The notes beneath the pieces were generated by a model, which ran no database searches, was not told the DNA's origin, and was given only the letters and a program-made list of their open reading frames with translations. This document shows positions 54,060 through 61,600 of a DNA stretch of 64,000 bases, piece by piece. Numbering within the stretch: position 1 is the stretch's first letter; the number at the start of each line of letters is the position of its first letter. The DNA comes from Algorimicrobium hallyeonense (GTDB lineage Bacteria; Bacteroidota; Bacteroidia; Flavobacteriales; Flavobacteriaceae), in assembly GCF_042657385.1 (NCBI RefSeq), contig NZ_JBHSLA010000005.1, forward strand, positions 62,001 through 126,000, written 5' to 3'. A program made the translations under genes and the position numbers.

Positions 54060-55193
54060 TTATGAAAACATATCTTTTACTTTTTCAAAGAATGATTTAT
54101 CACCAACTTCTGGTTTTGGATCAAAATGTTCGTCCTCACGCATAGATTCAAAAAAGTCTTTTTGTTGTTTGCTTAAGGTTTTTGGCGTCCAGACATTAAC
54201 ATGTACTAACAAATCGCCTTTTCCATAACCATTAATAGACGGAATACCTTTGCCACGAAGTCTTAAAATTTTACCAGATTGTACACCTGCATCAATTTTA
54301 ATTCGCACTTTTCCTGTTACGGTATCTATTTCTTTTGAAGTTCCTAAAACAGCATCCGGTAAACTCACATATAAATCATAATGTAAATTATCGCCTTCTC
54401 GTTGAAGCGTTGCATGTGTTTCTTCTTCTATGGCCACTAATAAATCACCGGAAACACCATTTCCAGGGGCTTCATTACCTTTACCAGTAACTTTTAGTTG
54501 CATACCATCAACCACACCTGCAGGAATTTTTATAGATACCGTTTCCTCTTTTACAAGCATACCCTGTGCATCCGCTTCATTCGGTTTTTTATCTATAATT
54601 TGTCCTGCTCCACCACATGTTGTACATGTTGTTGCGGTTTGCATACGACCAAGTATAGTATTAGTAACACGCATTACTTGCCCGGCTCCATTACAGGTTG
54701 AACAGGTTTTGTACGTCGTTCCAGGCGCTTGAACTTTGCGTCTAACTTTCACCTTCTTTTCAACACCATTGGCAATTTCTTCCAAAGTTAATTTCACGCG
54801 AATACGCATGTTGGTACCTTTAACGCGGCGTTGTCCGCCACCGCCAAAACCACCACCACTAAAGCCGGAAAATCCGCCGCCACCGCCAAAGGCACCACCG
54901 AATATATCGCCAAACTGACTGAATATGTCATCCATATTCATGTTACCACCATTAAAACCACCATTACCTTCGAAGGCTTGGTGACCAAATTGGTCATAAC
55001 GTGATTTTTTATCAGCATTACTTAATACTTCATAAGCTTCAGCTGCTTCTTTAAACTTCGTTTCTGCTTCGCTATTATCAGGATTCTTATCTGGATGATA
55101 TTTCAATGCCATTTTACGATACGCCTTTTTAATTACGGCGGCATCTGCATTTTTATCAATTCCTAAAACCTCGTAATAATCTTGTTTTGCCAT
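54060..55193 (-). CDS. dnaJ: Molecular chaperone DnaJ with a single zinc centre
   Basis: A 377-residue DnaJ: J domain with HPD at residues 33-35, a Gly/Phe-rich linker (residues ~75-120, rich in GGGG), a zinc region, and two C-terminal beta domains ending in FFEKVKDMFS. E. coli DnaJ has four CxxCxGxG repeats in two zinc centres; here only two remain (CSTCNGAG at 164-171 and CTTCGGAG at 190-197). Their surroundings (GQVMRVT) align with repeats 2 and 3, so zinc centre II is kept and centre I is gone. It directly follows grpE; dnaK is not in the window. It assists DnaK in protein folding and stress. Confidence 0.95.
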   Translation of the reverse strand: MAKQDYYEVLGIDKNADAAVIKKAYRKMALKYHPDKNPDNSEAETKFKEAAEAYEVLSNADKKSRYDQFGHQAFEGNGGFNGGNMNMDDIFSQFGDIFGGAFGGGGGFSGFSGGGFGGGGQRRVKGTNMRIRVKLTLEEIANGVEKKVKVRRKVQAPGTTYKTCSTCNGAGQVMRVTNTILGRMQTATTCTTCGGAGQIIDKKPNEADAQGMLVKEETVSIKIPAGVVDGMQLKVTGKGNEAPGNGVSGDLLVAIEEETHATLQREGDNLHYDLYVSLPDAVLGTSKEIDTVTGKVRIKIDAGVQSGKILRLRGKGIPSINGYGKGDLLVHVNVWTPKTLSKQQKDFFESMREDEHFDPKPEVGDKSFFEKVKDMFS

Positions 55194-55194
55194 A

Positions 55195-55737
55195 TTATTG
55201 TCCTATAACTACTTTTGGAAATCTTATTATTTTATCACCCAACTTATACCCTTTTTCTATAACATCTATAATCTTGCCTTTTAAAGCTTCGTTAGGTGCT
55301 GGTACTTGCGTTATTGCTTCGTGATTATCTGCGTTAAATTCGTCGCCAGTGCGCAAATCTATTAATTCTAGACCTTTACTTTCTAGTGTGTTTTTAAGCT
55401 TATTTTTAATGAGCTCCACACCTTTCAATAAATCCTTTTCTTTTGTTTTAGATATTTCAGTATAAGCACGGTCAAAATCATCCAAAATTGGCAATAATGC
55501 CACCATTACATCTTGACTTGCTGTTTTAAACAACTCATTACGTTCTTTGGCAGTACGTCTCTTATAATTTTCAAATTCAGCGAACAGTCGTAAAAATTTA
55601 TCTTTTTCTAATGCTAAAGATTCATTCAATTGCTCTTCAACGGTTCGTGTATCTTCAGAAGACACCTCGTTGTTATCCAGTATTTGCTCGTCTACTTGCT
55701 CATGGGCAGTAGTATTATTTTTATCTTTCTTGCTCAT
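55195..55737 (-). CDS. grpE: Nucleotide-exchange factor GrpE
   Basis: A 180-residue GrpE, the nucleotide-exchange factor of DnaK. An acidic disordered N-terminus (residues 1-35) is followed by the long coiled coil (LNESLALEKDKFLRLFAEFENYKRRTAKE) and the beta-wing with NADNHEAITQV and KGYKLGDKIIRFPKVVI. It is separated from dnaJ by 1 bp and preceded by a full Bacteroidota promoter (55775-55807), so the pair is one operon. No CIRCE operator was seen. Confidence 0.96.
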   Translation of the reverse strand: MSKKDKNNTTAHEQVDEQILDNNEVSSEDTRTVEEQLNESLALEKDKFLRLFAEFENYKRRTAKERNELFKTASQDVMVALLPILDDFDRAYTEISKTKEKDLLKGVELIKNKLKNTLESKGLELIDLRTGDEFNADNHEAITQVPAPNEALKGKIIDVIEKGYKLGDKIIRFPKVVIGQ

Positions 55738-55774
55738 TGTGTATCTCTATTTTTAAAATACGTTAAATGGATGG

Positions 55775-55807
55775 CAAAAGTACTGCCATTATCCTTAAAA
55801 TGTCAAA
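55775..55807 (-). promoter_or_regulatory. grpE-dnaJ promoter
   Basis: On the minus strand TTTG (55804-55807) is 21 bp upstream of TACTTTTG (55775-55782), a full match to the Bacteroidota promoter form. The -7 box sits inside an inverted repeat (ggca...tgcc). Confidence 0.65.
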
Positions 55808-55861
55808 ATGTCATTAAAAATAATTTAATATTTTTTTAAACATTTTTAAATCTGAAACAAC

Positions 55862-55869
55862 TATTTTTG
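55862..55869 (+). promoter_or_regulatory. -7 promoter element (TATTTTTG)
   Basis: TATTTTTGC fits the consensus and lies 28 bp before the ATG of the YceI gene at 55898. Confidence 0.55.
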
Positions 55870-55897
55870 CAGCTTAACACTAAAATATATTAAAACA

Positions 55898-56551
55898 ATG
55901 AAAAATCGTTTTTTACCAATCTTAACATTAGCATTAGTTGTAACGTTTGCAAGTTGTAAAGATAAAGCACAAGAAGTTGAAACAACAGAAGCTGAAGTAG
56001 CTGCTGAAGTAACTGAAGTTTCAACAAAATATTTAGTTGACACAGAAGCATCTACTATTATGTGGAAAGGCTTTAAGCCAACAGGAACACATACTGGAAC
56101 TATTAAAGTTGAAAGTGGTGTATTTACTATGAATGGTGATGCTATTGAAAGCGGAAGCTTTTTAATTGACATGAATTCACTTTATGTAACAGATCTTCCT
56201 GAAGATGATGAAAATCATGGAAAATTAACTGGTCATTTAAAAAGCCCAGACTTTTTTGACGTTGAAGCGTTTCCAGCATCAGCTTTTGAAGTAACTGGTT
56301 TTACAAATGAAAATGGAAAAATGATGTTATCTGGAAATCTTAAAATGAAAGATACAGAAAACAACATCTCTATTCCAGTAACTGTTTCAGAAAACAATGA
56401 TTCTGTAACTATTACTAGTGAAACATTTACTATTGATCGTTCTAAATGGAATGTGAAATATGGTTCAAAATCTTTCTTTGATGATTTAGGAGATAAATTC
56501 ATCAACGATGATATGGAATTACAAATAACTATTACGGCTAATAAAGCGTAA
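55898..56551 (+). CDS. YceI-family lipoprotein
   Basis: A 217-residue lipoprotein with signal MKNRFLPILTLALVVTFASC and an acidic linker (EVETTEAEVAAEVTEV), then a YceI domain (ASTIMWKGFKPTGTHTGTIKVESG; GHLKSPDFFDVEAFPASAFEVT; FTIDRSKWNVKYGSK). YceI folds into a lipocalin-like barrel that binds isoprenoid or polyprenyl chains. It is probably in the inner leaflet of the outer membrane. It has its own promoter and a strong terminator. Confidence 0.9.
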   Translation: MKNRFLPILTLALVVTFASCKDKAQEVETTEAEVAAEVTEVSTKYLVDTEASTIMWKGFKPTGTHTGTIKVESGVFTMNGDAIESGSFLIDMNSLYVTDLPEDDENHGKLTGHLKSPDFFDVEAFPASAFEVTGFTNENGKMMLSGNLKMKDTENNISIPVTVSENNDSVTITSETFTIDRSKWNVKYGSKSFFDDLGDKFINDDMELQITITANKA

Positions 56552-56572
56552 TTCATTTTTGTTAATAATTTT

Positions 56573-56604
56573 AAAAATCCGCTACAGAAATGTAGCGGAT
56601 TTTT
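56573..56604. terminator. Terminator after the YceI gene
   Basis: A 14-bp perfect stem (56573-56586 with 56591-56604) with a gaaa loop and T run; it can also serve the convergent epimerase gene. Confidence 0.92.
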
Positions 56605-56623
56605 TTATGCCTGTTTTATGACT

Positions 56624-57529
56624 TTAAGCTAATAGGTTTTCCAGGGCTGGTTTAATGTTTACAAATTCAAACTGAAACCCTTCCTCCTCTACTTGTTTAC
56701 AACTTACACGTTGACTTTCGAATAATAAAATGTGCATATCGCCCAAAATCAATTTCATTAATGCTTTTGGAATGTTTGGTAAAAATAATGGTTTATTTAA
56801 AACGCTAGCAACGGCTTTTGTAAGTTCAGAATTTGTTATGGGATTTGGTGCTACGGCATTGGTAACACCTTCAATTTTATGGTTTAATACATACACAAAA
56901 ATACGCGCTAAATCTGTAATATGAATCCATGATTGCCACTGATTACCACTACCAAAAGCTGCACCAGCACCAAATTTAACCGGTTTCACTATTTGTGGCA
57001 AAGCACCTTCTTCAGCATCTAAAACCAAGCCAATTCTAACTTTAGAAACCAAAACATCAAGCGTCTTAAACGTATCTGTCATGGCCTCCCACTTTTCTAC
57101 AACCTGTCCTAAAAAACTAGTGGAAATTTCCGTTGTTTCTTCATCATAATAGTTAGTTAAAGAATCTGGATAAATGCCAATAGCACTTGCCGAAATAACG
57201 TGTTTTACCGAATGATTTTCACGCTGTAATGTTTCTTTTATTAATCGTAATGTATCTAACCTACTATTAATAATAACGTTTTTATAAGCTGCAGTCCACC
57301 GTTTAGCAATGGTAGCACCTGCCAAATTTATAATGGTTTCAACACCTTCCAAACAAGCCACATCTATTTCATTATTTTTAGGGTTCCAATAAAACCCTTT
57401 ATAGTCATCGTGTTGCTCAATTTTTTCTTTAGAAGTTGTTAAATAATGAACGGAAATATTTTGATCATGACATTGTTCAACTATTGCCTTACCAATTAAA
57501 CCCGTAGCGCCTGTAATTAATACCTTCAT
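56624..57529 (-). CDS. TIGR01777-family NAD-dependent epimerase
   Basis: A 301-residue SDR-type protein of the YfcH/TIGR01777 family. The Rossmann motif is ITGATGLIGKAI and the family hallmarks are FYWNPKNNEID, INLAGATIAKRWTAAYK, KVRIGLVLDAEEGALPQIV and GNQWQSWIHITDLARIFV. The C-terminal DUF1731 part ends FEFVNIKPALENLL. The substrate is unknown. An earlier in-frame TTG (57535) is not needed. It converges on the YceI gene. Confidence 0.9.
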   Translation of the reverse strand: MKVLITGATGLIGKAIVEQCHDQNISVHYLTTSKEKIEQHDDYKGFYWNPKNNEIDVACLEGVETIINLAGATIAKRWTAAYKNVIINSRLDTLRLIKETLQRENHSVKHVISASAIGIYPDSLTNYYDEETTEISTSFLGQVVEKWEAMTDTFKTLDVLVSKVRIGLVLDAEEGALPQIVKPVKFGAGAAFGSGNQWQSWIHITDLARIFVYVLNHKIEGVTNAVAPNPITNSELTKAVASVLNKPLFLPNIPKALMKLILGDMHILLFESQRVSCKQVEEEGFQFEFVNIKPALENLLA

Positions 57530-57690
57530 GTACAATTTTTATATAAAGATACGGGTTAAAACAGTGTTTTTAATTGCTTTTAAAGAAGGTTTAACAGAAT
57601 TAACGAAAGATTAAGTATGTATTAAGCTCATGTTGAAGCCTTGAATGGATAACGAAGAAAAGTTGCTTGACTATGAATATTTCTACTGAA

Positions 57691-57896
57691 ATGTTTCGGG
57701 CTTTAAAAGGAAACAGGTAACTCACTTCGAATCGTTGAATGTTTCGGGCTTTAAAAGGAAACAGGTAACTCACTTCGCATCGTTGAATGTTTCGGGCTTT
57801 AAAAGGAAACATGTAACTCACTTCGCATCATTGAATGTTTCGGGCTTTAAAAGGAAACATGTAACTCACTTCGCATCATTGAATGTTTCGGGCTTT
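57691..57896. repeat. 48-bp tandem repeat array overlapping the mnmD 3' end
   Basis: Four complete 48-bp units (57691, 57739, 57787 and 57835) and a 14-bp partial fifth (57883-57896). Units 3 and 4 are identical. Unit 2 differs from them by two bases and unit 1 by one more. Each unit contains a hairpin (tgtttc ... gaaaca, 12-base loop; 57692-57697 with 57710-57715 in unit 1). Read on the minus strand, unit 4 and the partial unit provide the last codons and TGA of mnmD. The surrounding 57530-57690 holds nothing else that I can identify. Confidence 0.93.
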
Positions 57897-58561
57897 GTGG
57901 CCCTTAACATTTCACGTTTGCCTGGAGGCCCTGGTAGGCGTTCCACCACAAACCCTACAGCTTGCATGGCGCGACGCACGCTCCCTTTTGCTGAATAGGT
58001 AACCAAAACACCTTTTGGTTTTAGCGCATTATACATTTTCTCGAAAATAGGTTCTGTCCATAATTCGGGTTGCACACGTGCTCCAAACGCATCAAAATAA
58101 ATAAGATGAAACTGATTTATATTCGTAATATCCTGAAACTTCTTTTCTTGTTTGGTTAATTGGAAAAATTTAGAAAGTGATACTTTTATTTCCCAAGAAA
58201 TAGTATGAATGGCTTTAAACTGTGCTTCAGCAGAATCACCTTTCAACAGTTCTGCATAGTTTAATTGGCTAATTTCGGAGGTTAAAACAGGATACGCTTC
58301 AATACCCACATAATCCACATGAACTTGTTCTTTTTCTGCCTTTAATAAGGTAATTATGGCATTTAATCCTGTGCCAAAACCAATTTCTAGTATGGACAAA
58401 GAGTTCAACTGCAATCCCGAAATAACAGCCTCGAAACCTGTTTTTATAAACACGTGATTTGCTTCTTGAATGGCGCCATGGATAGAATGGTATTGTTCAT
58501 TCCAATCGTCTATCTGGATGGTTTTAGAACCATCAGCCGTGGTTATAATATGGCGTTTCAA
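57866..58561 (-). CDS. mnmD: tRNA mnm5s2U methyltransferase (MnmD-like)
   Basis: A 231-residue SAM-dependent methyltransferase of the DUF752/MnmC N-terminal type, acting on the wobble uridine of certain tRNAs (the last step of mnm5s2U). The SAM motif is ILEIGFGTGLNAI, followed by HLIYFDAFGARVQPELWT and the family end LVTYSAKGSVRRAMQAVGFVVERLPGPPGKREMLRA. It lacks the FAD-dependent MnmC C-terminal domain, as in bacteria with separate MnmD. The last nine codons (KPETFNDAK) lie in the 48-bp repeat array and are probably not original. Confidence 0.9.
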   Translation of the reverse strand: MKRHIITTADGSKTIQIDDWNEQYHSIHGAIQEANHVFIKTGFEAVISGLQLNSLSILEIGFGTGLNAIITLLKAEKEQVHVDYVGIEAYPVLTSEISQLNYAELLKGDSAEAQFKAIHTISWEIKVSLSKFFQLTKQEKKFQDITNINQFHLIYFDAFGARVQPELWTEPIFEKMYNALKPKGVLVTYSAKGSVRRAMQAVGFVVERLPGPPGKREMLRATKPETFNDAK

Positions 58562-58562
58562 A

Positions 58563-59009
58563 CTATTTAATTAATAGTTTTTTAATACGTGGAATGGGCC
58601 CAGTACATTCGGTTTGGTGACAAGAAATACAAAGATTTACCACATTATTGAACCTTTCGGTTTCTGACAAAGCAGATTCCGGATTATAAAGTTCCTTTTC
58701 GGCTTGAATAAATAATTTTGAAAAACTCTCAAACGTTTCATTGCGTTTTTTAAAATCGGATAATTCCGCTGTATGGATTTTTAAGAAATCTAATGGAAAT
58801 TCTTGTATATCTTCACCTAAAACTATCGCATTTTTAACGTCCAAATTGTGCGCATACATTTGATTCATGAGATTGGCCATTTCAGACGGCTCATACATAT
58901 CATAAACAACTTCCTGTTTTTTAGACTTTTCAGGAATTACTTTTTCTTCAGCGTTATTACAACTGGCAACAAGGATAAGTAGGCTTAAACAGCTAAAAAA
59001 CGTTTTCAT
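58563..59009 (-). CDS. Lipoprotein with a heme-binding CxxCH motif
   Basis: A 148-residue lipoprotein: signal MKTFFSCLSLLILVASC, a helical middle (EPSEMANLMNQMYAHNLDVKNAIVLGE; LDFLKIHTAELSDFKKRNETFESFSKLF) and a C-terminal CISCHQTECTGPIPRIKKLLI. The CxxCH suggests covalent attachment of one c-type heme near the C-terminus, making it a membrane-anchored monoheme cytochrome-like protein. It starts with a one-base overlap with the DUF4920 gene and lies 1 bp before mnmD. Confidence 0.78.
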   Translation of the reverse strand: MKTFFSCLSLLILVASCNNAEEKVIPEKSKKQEVVYDMYEPSEMANLMNQMYAHNLDVKNAIVLGEDIQEFPLDFLKIHTAELSDFKKRNETFESFSKLFIQAEKELYNPESALSETERFNNVVNLCISCHQTECTGPIPRIKKLLIK

Positions 59010-59515
59010 TATTCTTCAATTAGCAACACACCATCTGCTTCAAAAGACAAGGTACGTTGCGGTTCTGTTATAGCAGCAATTTCTTCTTCTGTTTTTCCTG
59101 CATCTTCCGCATAATGACGTTGCTCATCAACAGAAACTTCAGTTACATAAGCTTTACCATTAATTATAACTTCTTTATCTGCTATATTTTTAGGCATAAA
59201 AAAACCGTAGTCTTTAAATTTTACCATCACTTCTTGATTGTTCTCTAAATCCAAACGCATCCAACATCCTTTGGACTGACAAACACTGTTTACTTTTGCC
59301 TTTACTTTAGTGTGAAGGGTGTCACCAGCTTTCAAGTTTTGGTATTTTTCGCTTATTTCAGATGCACTTAATGTATTATCGGCTTCAATAACATCTCCAA
59401 AAGAAACATAAGCCATTTCGTTAATTTCTGTTTCAATAATTTCTGTAGATTTATCATTATTCTTACAAGAAACTGCTACAAACACTAAACAAAGTGCTAA
59501 AATTATATTTTTCAT
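59009..59515 (-). CDS. DUF4920 lipoprotein
   Basis: A 168-residue lipoprotein (signal MKNIILALCLVFVAVSC) with a DUF4920 domain: ISEKYQNLKAGDTLHTKVKAKVNSVCQSKGCWMRLDL, then VMVKFKDYGFFMPKNIADKEVIINGKAYV and VDEQRHYAEDAGK. The VCQSKGCWM motif and the conserved histidine look like a metal or heme site. The role is unknown. It is the first gene of a three-gene set (DUF4920, CxxCH lipoprotein, mnmD) with overlapping or near-touching ends. Confidence 0.85.
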   Translation of the reverse strand: MKNIILALCLVFVAVSCKNNDKSTEIIETEINEMAYVSFGDVIEADNTLSASEISEKYQNLKAGDTLHTKVKAKVNSVCQSKGCWMRLDLENNQEVMVKFKDYGFFMPKNIADKEVIINGKAYVTEVSVDEQRHYAEDAGKTEEEIAAITEPQRTLSFEADGVLLIEE

Positions 59516-59628
59516 TATTCGAGATTTTTATAAAATTTAAGGCCAAATATACACTTTTTTTAAGTAAATTTTAAGTTTTATATGAGTCCAAAAAACAGTA
59601 CTTTCGCAAAACCAAACTTTTAAGAAAC

Positions 59629-60717
59629 ATGACGGATCAGAAATATAACAAAATCGACATAGAACGAATAGAAAAATCAAAAATCAATGATGTTGATTTT
59701 AATAATATCGATTTTGGGCGTAAGTTCACAGATCACATGTTCTATTGTGATTTTATTGATGGCGCTTGGCAACAACCGAAAATAGTTCCTTACCAAGCCA
59801 TGACCATTGAACCTTCAGCTCGTGTGTTTCATTATGGGCAAGCTGTTTTTGAAGGCATGAAAGCTTATAAAGATGATAACGGAAAGGCCTTTTTGTTTCG
59901 TCCAGAAGATAATCACAAACGGATTAATATCTCCGCGGCACGATTAGCGATTCCAGAATTCCCAAAAGAATATTTCATGAAAGGTTTAGCGACTTTAATG
60001 GATATGGATAAAGATTGGATTAAACCAGGTATTGGAAATTCATTATATGTTAGACCGTTTGTTTTTGCTTTTGAGCCAGCTATTTCAGCTGCGCCTGCTC
60101 AAGCATATCGTTTTATGATAATCTGTTCTCCAGCAAAAGCATATTACACAGGTAAAGTTCGTGTGCTTTTTGCAGAAAAATATAGTCGTTCTGCAGATGG
60201 TGGCGTTGGTTATGCCAAAGCTGCTGGAAATTATGCCGCACAGTTTTACCCAACTAGTTTGGCACAGAAAAAAGGCTATCAGCAAATTATTTGGACCGAT
60301 GCTAGTACGCATGAATATCTAGAAGAAGCTGGTACTATGAACATCTTTTTCAGAATTAATGACACCTTGGTAACTGCACCTACAAGTGATCGGATTTTAG
60401 ATGGTATTACTAGAAAAAGTATTTTACAATTAGCAGAAGACAACAATATTCCCGTAGAAGTAAGACGTGTAACTGTAAGCGAAATAAAAGAAGCTGCTAG
60501 AAATGGTAGTCTTAAAGAAATTTTTGGAACAGGAACTGCGGCTGTAATTAGTCCAATTTCAGCTTTTGAGCATTCTGAAGAAGTTTTTGAAATTCCAGAT
60601 GCCAGCGATTCGTATGCCACAATATTTAAAAAGAAATTATTAGATATTCAACATAATCTTGCCGAAGATAAACACGGATGGCGTTTTGAGATTAATCAAC
60701 CCGAAACGTCACGTTAG
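59629..60717 (+). CDS. ilvE: Branched-chain amino acid aminotransferase
   Basis: A 362-residue fold-type IV PLP enzyme that converts Leu, Ile and Val to their 2-oxo acids and back. The N-terminal part is GAWQQPKIVPYQAMTIEPSARVFHYGQAVFEGMKAY, Lys197 in GVGYAKAAGNY forms the internal aldimine, and EEAGTMNIFF and LEIFGTGTAAVISPI-type segments (seen as LKEIFGTGTAAVISP) bind the phosphate. It is the BCAT-II-like form of bacteria. It has its own leader (a -7-like TACTTTCG at 59599-59606, one mismatch) and a strong terminator. Confidence 0.95.
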   Translation: MTDQKYNKIDIERIEKSKINDVDFNNIDFGRKFTDHMFYCDFIDGAWQQPKIVPYQAMTIEPSARVFHYGQAVFEGMKAYKDDNGKAFLFRPEDNHKRINISAARLAIPEFPKEYFMKGLATLMDMDKDWIKPGIGNSLYVRPFVFAFEPAISAAPAQAYRFMIICSPAKAYYTGKVRVLFAEKYSRSADGGVGYAKAAGNYAAQFYPTSLAQKKGYQQIIWTDASTHEYLEEAGTMNIFFRINDTLVTAPTSDRILDGITRKSILQLAEDNNIPVEVRRVTVSEIKEAARNGSLKEIFGTGTAAVISPISAFEHSEEVFEIPDASDSYATIFKKKLLDIQHNLAEDKHGWRFEINQPETSR

Positions 60718-60747
60718 TCGTTGAATATTTTATTACTACAAAACATA

Positions 60748-60780
60748 AATTCCAATCCTGAAAATTTCAGGATTGGAATT
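60748..60780 (+). terminator. Terminator after ilvE
   Basis: A long near-perfect inverted repeat (60748-60763 with 60765-60780) followed by a T run. Confidence 0.9.
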
Positions 60781-60801
60781 TTTTTTATCATGTGATTTAG
60801 A

Positions 60802-61188
60802 TTACGATTTCAGAATAGAAGAGATATTAGGCTTAAAATAATTTGGCCCTTTTAAAACCTTACCATCCTCGCGATAAATGGGTTCGCCGTCTTCGCCAAG
60901 CTTACTCATATTGCTACGTTGAATTTCATTAAAGACATCTTCTATTTTATGCTGTAATCCGTGTTCTATTATAGTTCCGCATAAAATATAGAGCATATCA
61001 CCTAGAGCATCGGCAACCTCAACTAAATCATTTTTGTTTACAGCTTCCAGATACTCTTCATTTTCTTCACGCATTAATTTATAACGCAACATGTTTTTAT
61101 TAGAACCTAAATCAGCTTTTGGTGTTTCACGATGACCAATTTTAAAGGCAGTATGAAATGCTTTTACGGCTTCAATTTTATTTTTCAT
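60802..61188 (-). CDS. MazG-like nucleoside triphosphate pyrophosphohydrolase
   Basis: A 128-residue all-alpha NTP pyrophosphohydrolase of the MazG/PRA-PH-like superfamily. The metal site is REENEEYLEAV followed by EVADALGDMLYILCG, the EExxE ... ExxD pattern. The family hydrolyses NTPs or dNTPs to NMP and pyrophosphate, often as housecleaning. The C-terminal part (EDGEPIYREDGKVLKGPNYFKP) resembles phage and flavobacterial members. It is single and convergent to ilvE. Confidence 0.85.
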   Translation of the reverse strand: MKNKIEAVKAFHTAFKIGHRETPKADLGSNKNMLRYKLMREENEEYLEAVNKNDLVEVADALGDMLYILCGTIIEHGLQHKIEDVFNEIQRSNMSKLGEDGEPIYREDGKVLKGPNYFKPNISSILKS

Positions 61189-61273
61189 AGTTTGGTTTTC
61201 TGTGTTTATTCAAAAGTAATAATTTTAAAATCTAATTAATTTTTGATTCCGTATTAATATCACTGAATAAAAA

Positions 61274-61303
61274 TTTGGTTATGGGTTTGTTTTCTTAAAT
61301 TTG
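61274..61303 (+). promoter_or_regulatory. Promoter: TTTG (-33) and TAAATTTG (-7)
   Basis: TTTG at 61274-61277 and TAAATTTG at 61296-61303 are separated by 18 bp, just before the ATG at 61317 of the small membrane protein. Confidence 0.6.
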
Positions 61304-61316
61304 CAAAAAAAACGAC

Positions 61317-61502
61317 ATGTTTACTACTGGACAAATAATTTTTGGAGGCTTATTTGCGGTCGCTTTTGTATTAATTTTAGTCTATGCTTATAGAAAGGAT
61401 TTAGCGCTGCATAGAAAACACTACAAAGGAACTGTATGGGTATTGATTGCCTTTATTTGTTTTGTTTTATTTATACTTTCTATTAAATGGATGTTCCAAT
61501 AA
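61317..61502 (+). CDS. Small two-helix membrane protein
   Basis: A 61-residue protein made of two membrane helices (IIFGGLFAVAFVLILVYAY and VWVLIAFICFVLFILSIKW) joined by a basic loop with histidines (RKDLALHRKHYKG). I do not know its function. Its own promoter, a clear terminator and a compositionally normal sequence argue that it is real despite its length. Confidence 0.8.
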   Translation: MFTTGQIIFGGLFAVAFVLILVYAYRKDLALHRKHYKGTVWVLIAFICFVLFILSIKWMFQ

Positions 61503-61547
61503 TCTGTTATAACATAGCTACTTTTTTTATATAAATCTAGCATAAAT

Positions 61548-61581
61548 AAAAAGCCTCAACACAATAGCGTTGAGGCTTTTT
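61548..61581. terminator. Bidirectional terminator between the small membrane protein and the M49 gene
   Basis: A 13-bp perfect stem (61548-61560 with 61569-61581) with an 8-base loop and A/T runs on both sides. Confidence 0.9.
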
Positions 61582-61600
61582 CCATAATAAATAGTTATAT

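Noticed and set aside
57691..57896. CRISPR array
   Set aside because: The units follow one another directly with no unique spacers, and there are no cas genes nearby.
57600..57998. Open frames on both strands through the 48-bp array, encoding 16-residue repeats
   Set aside because: A 48-bp unit is a multiple of three, so any stop-free frame repeats automatically. The frames have no start signal or family similarity and one runs antisense over mnmD.
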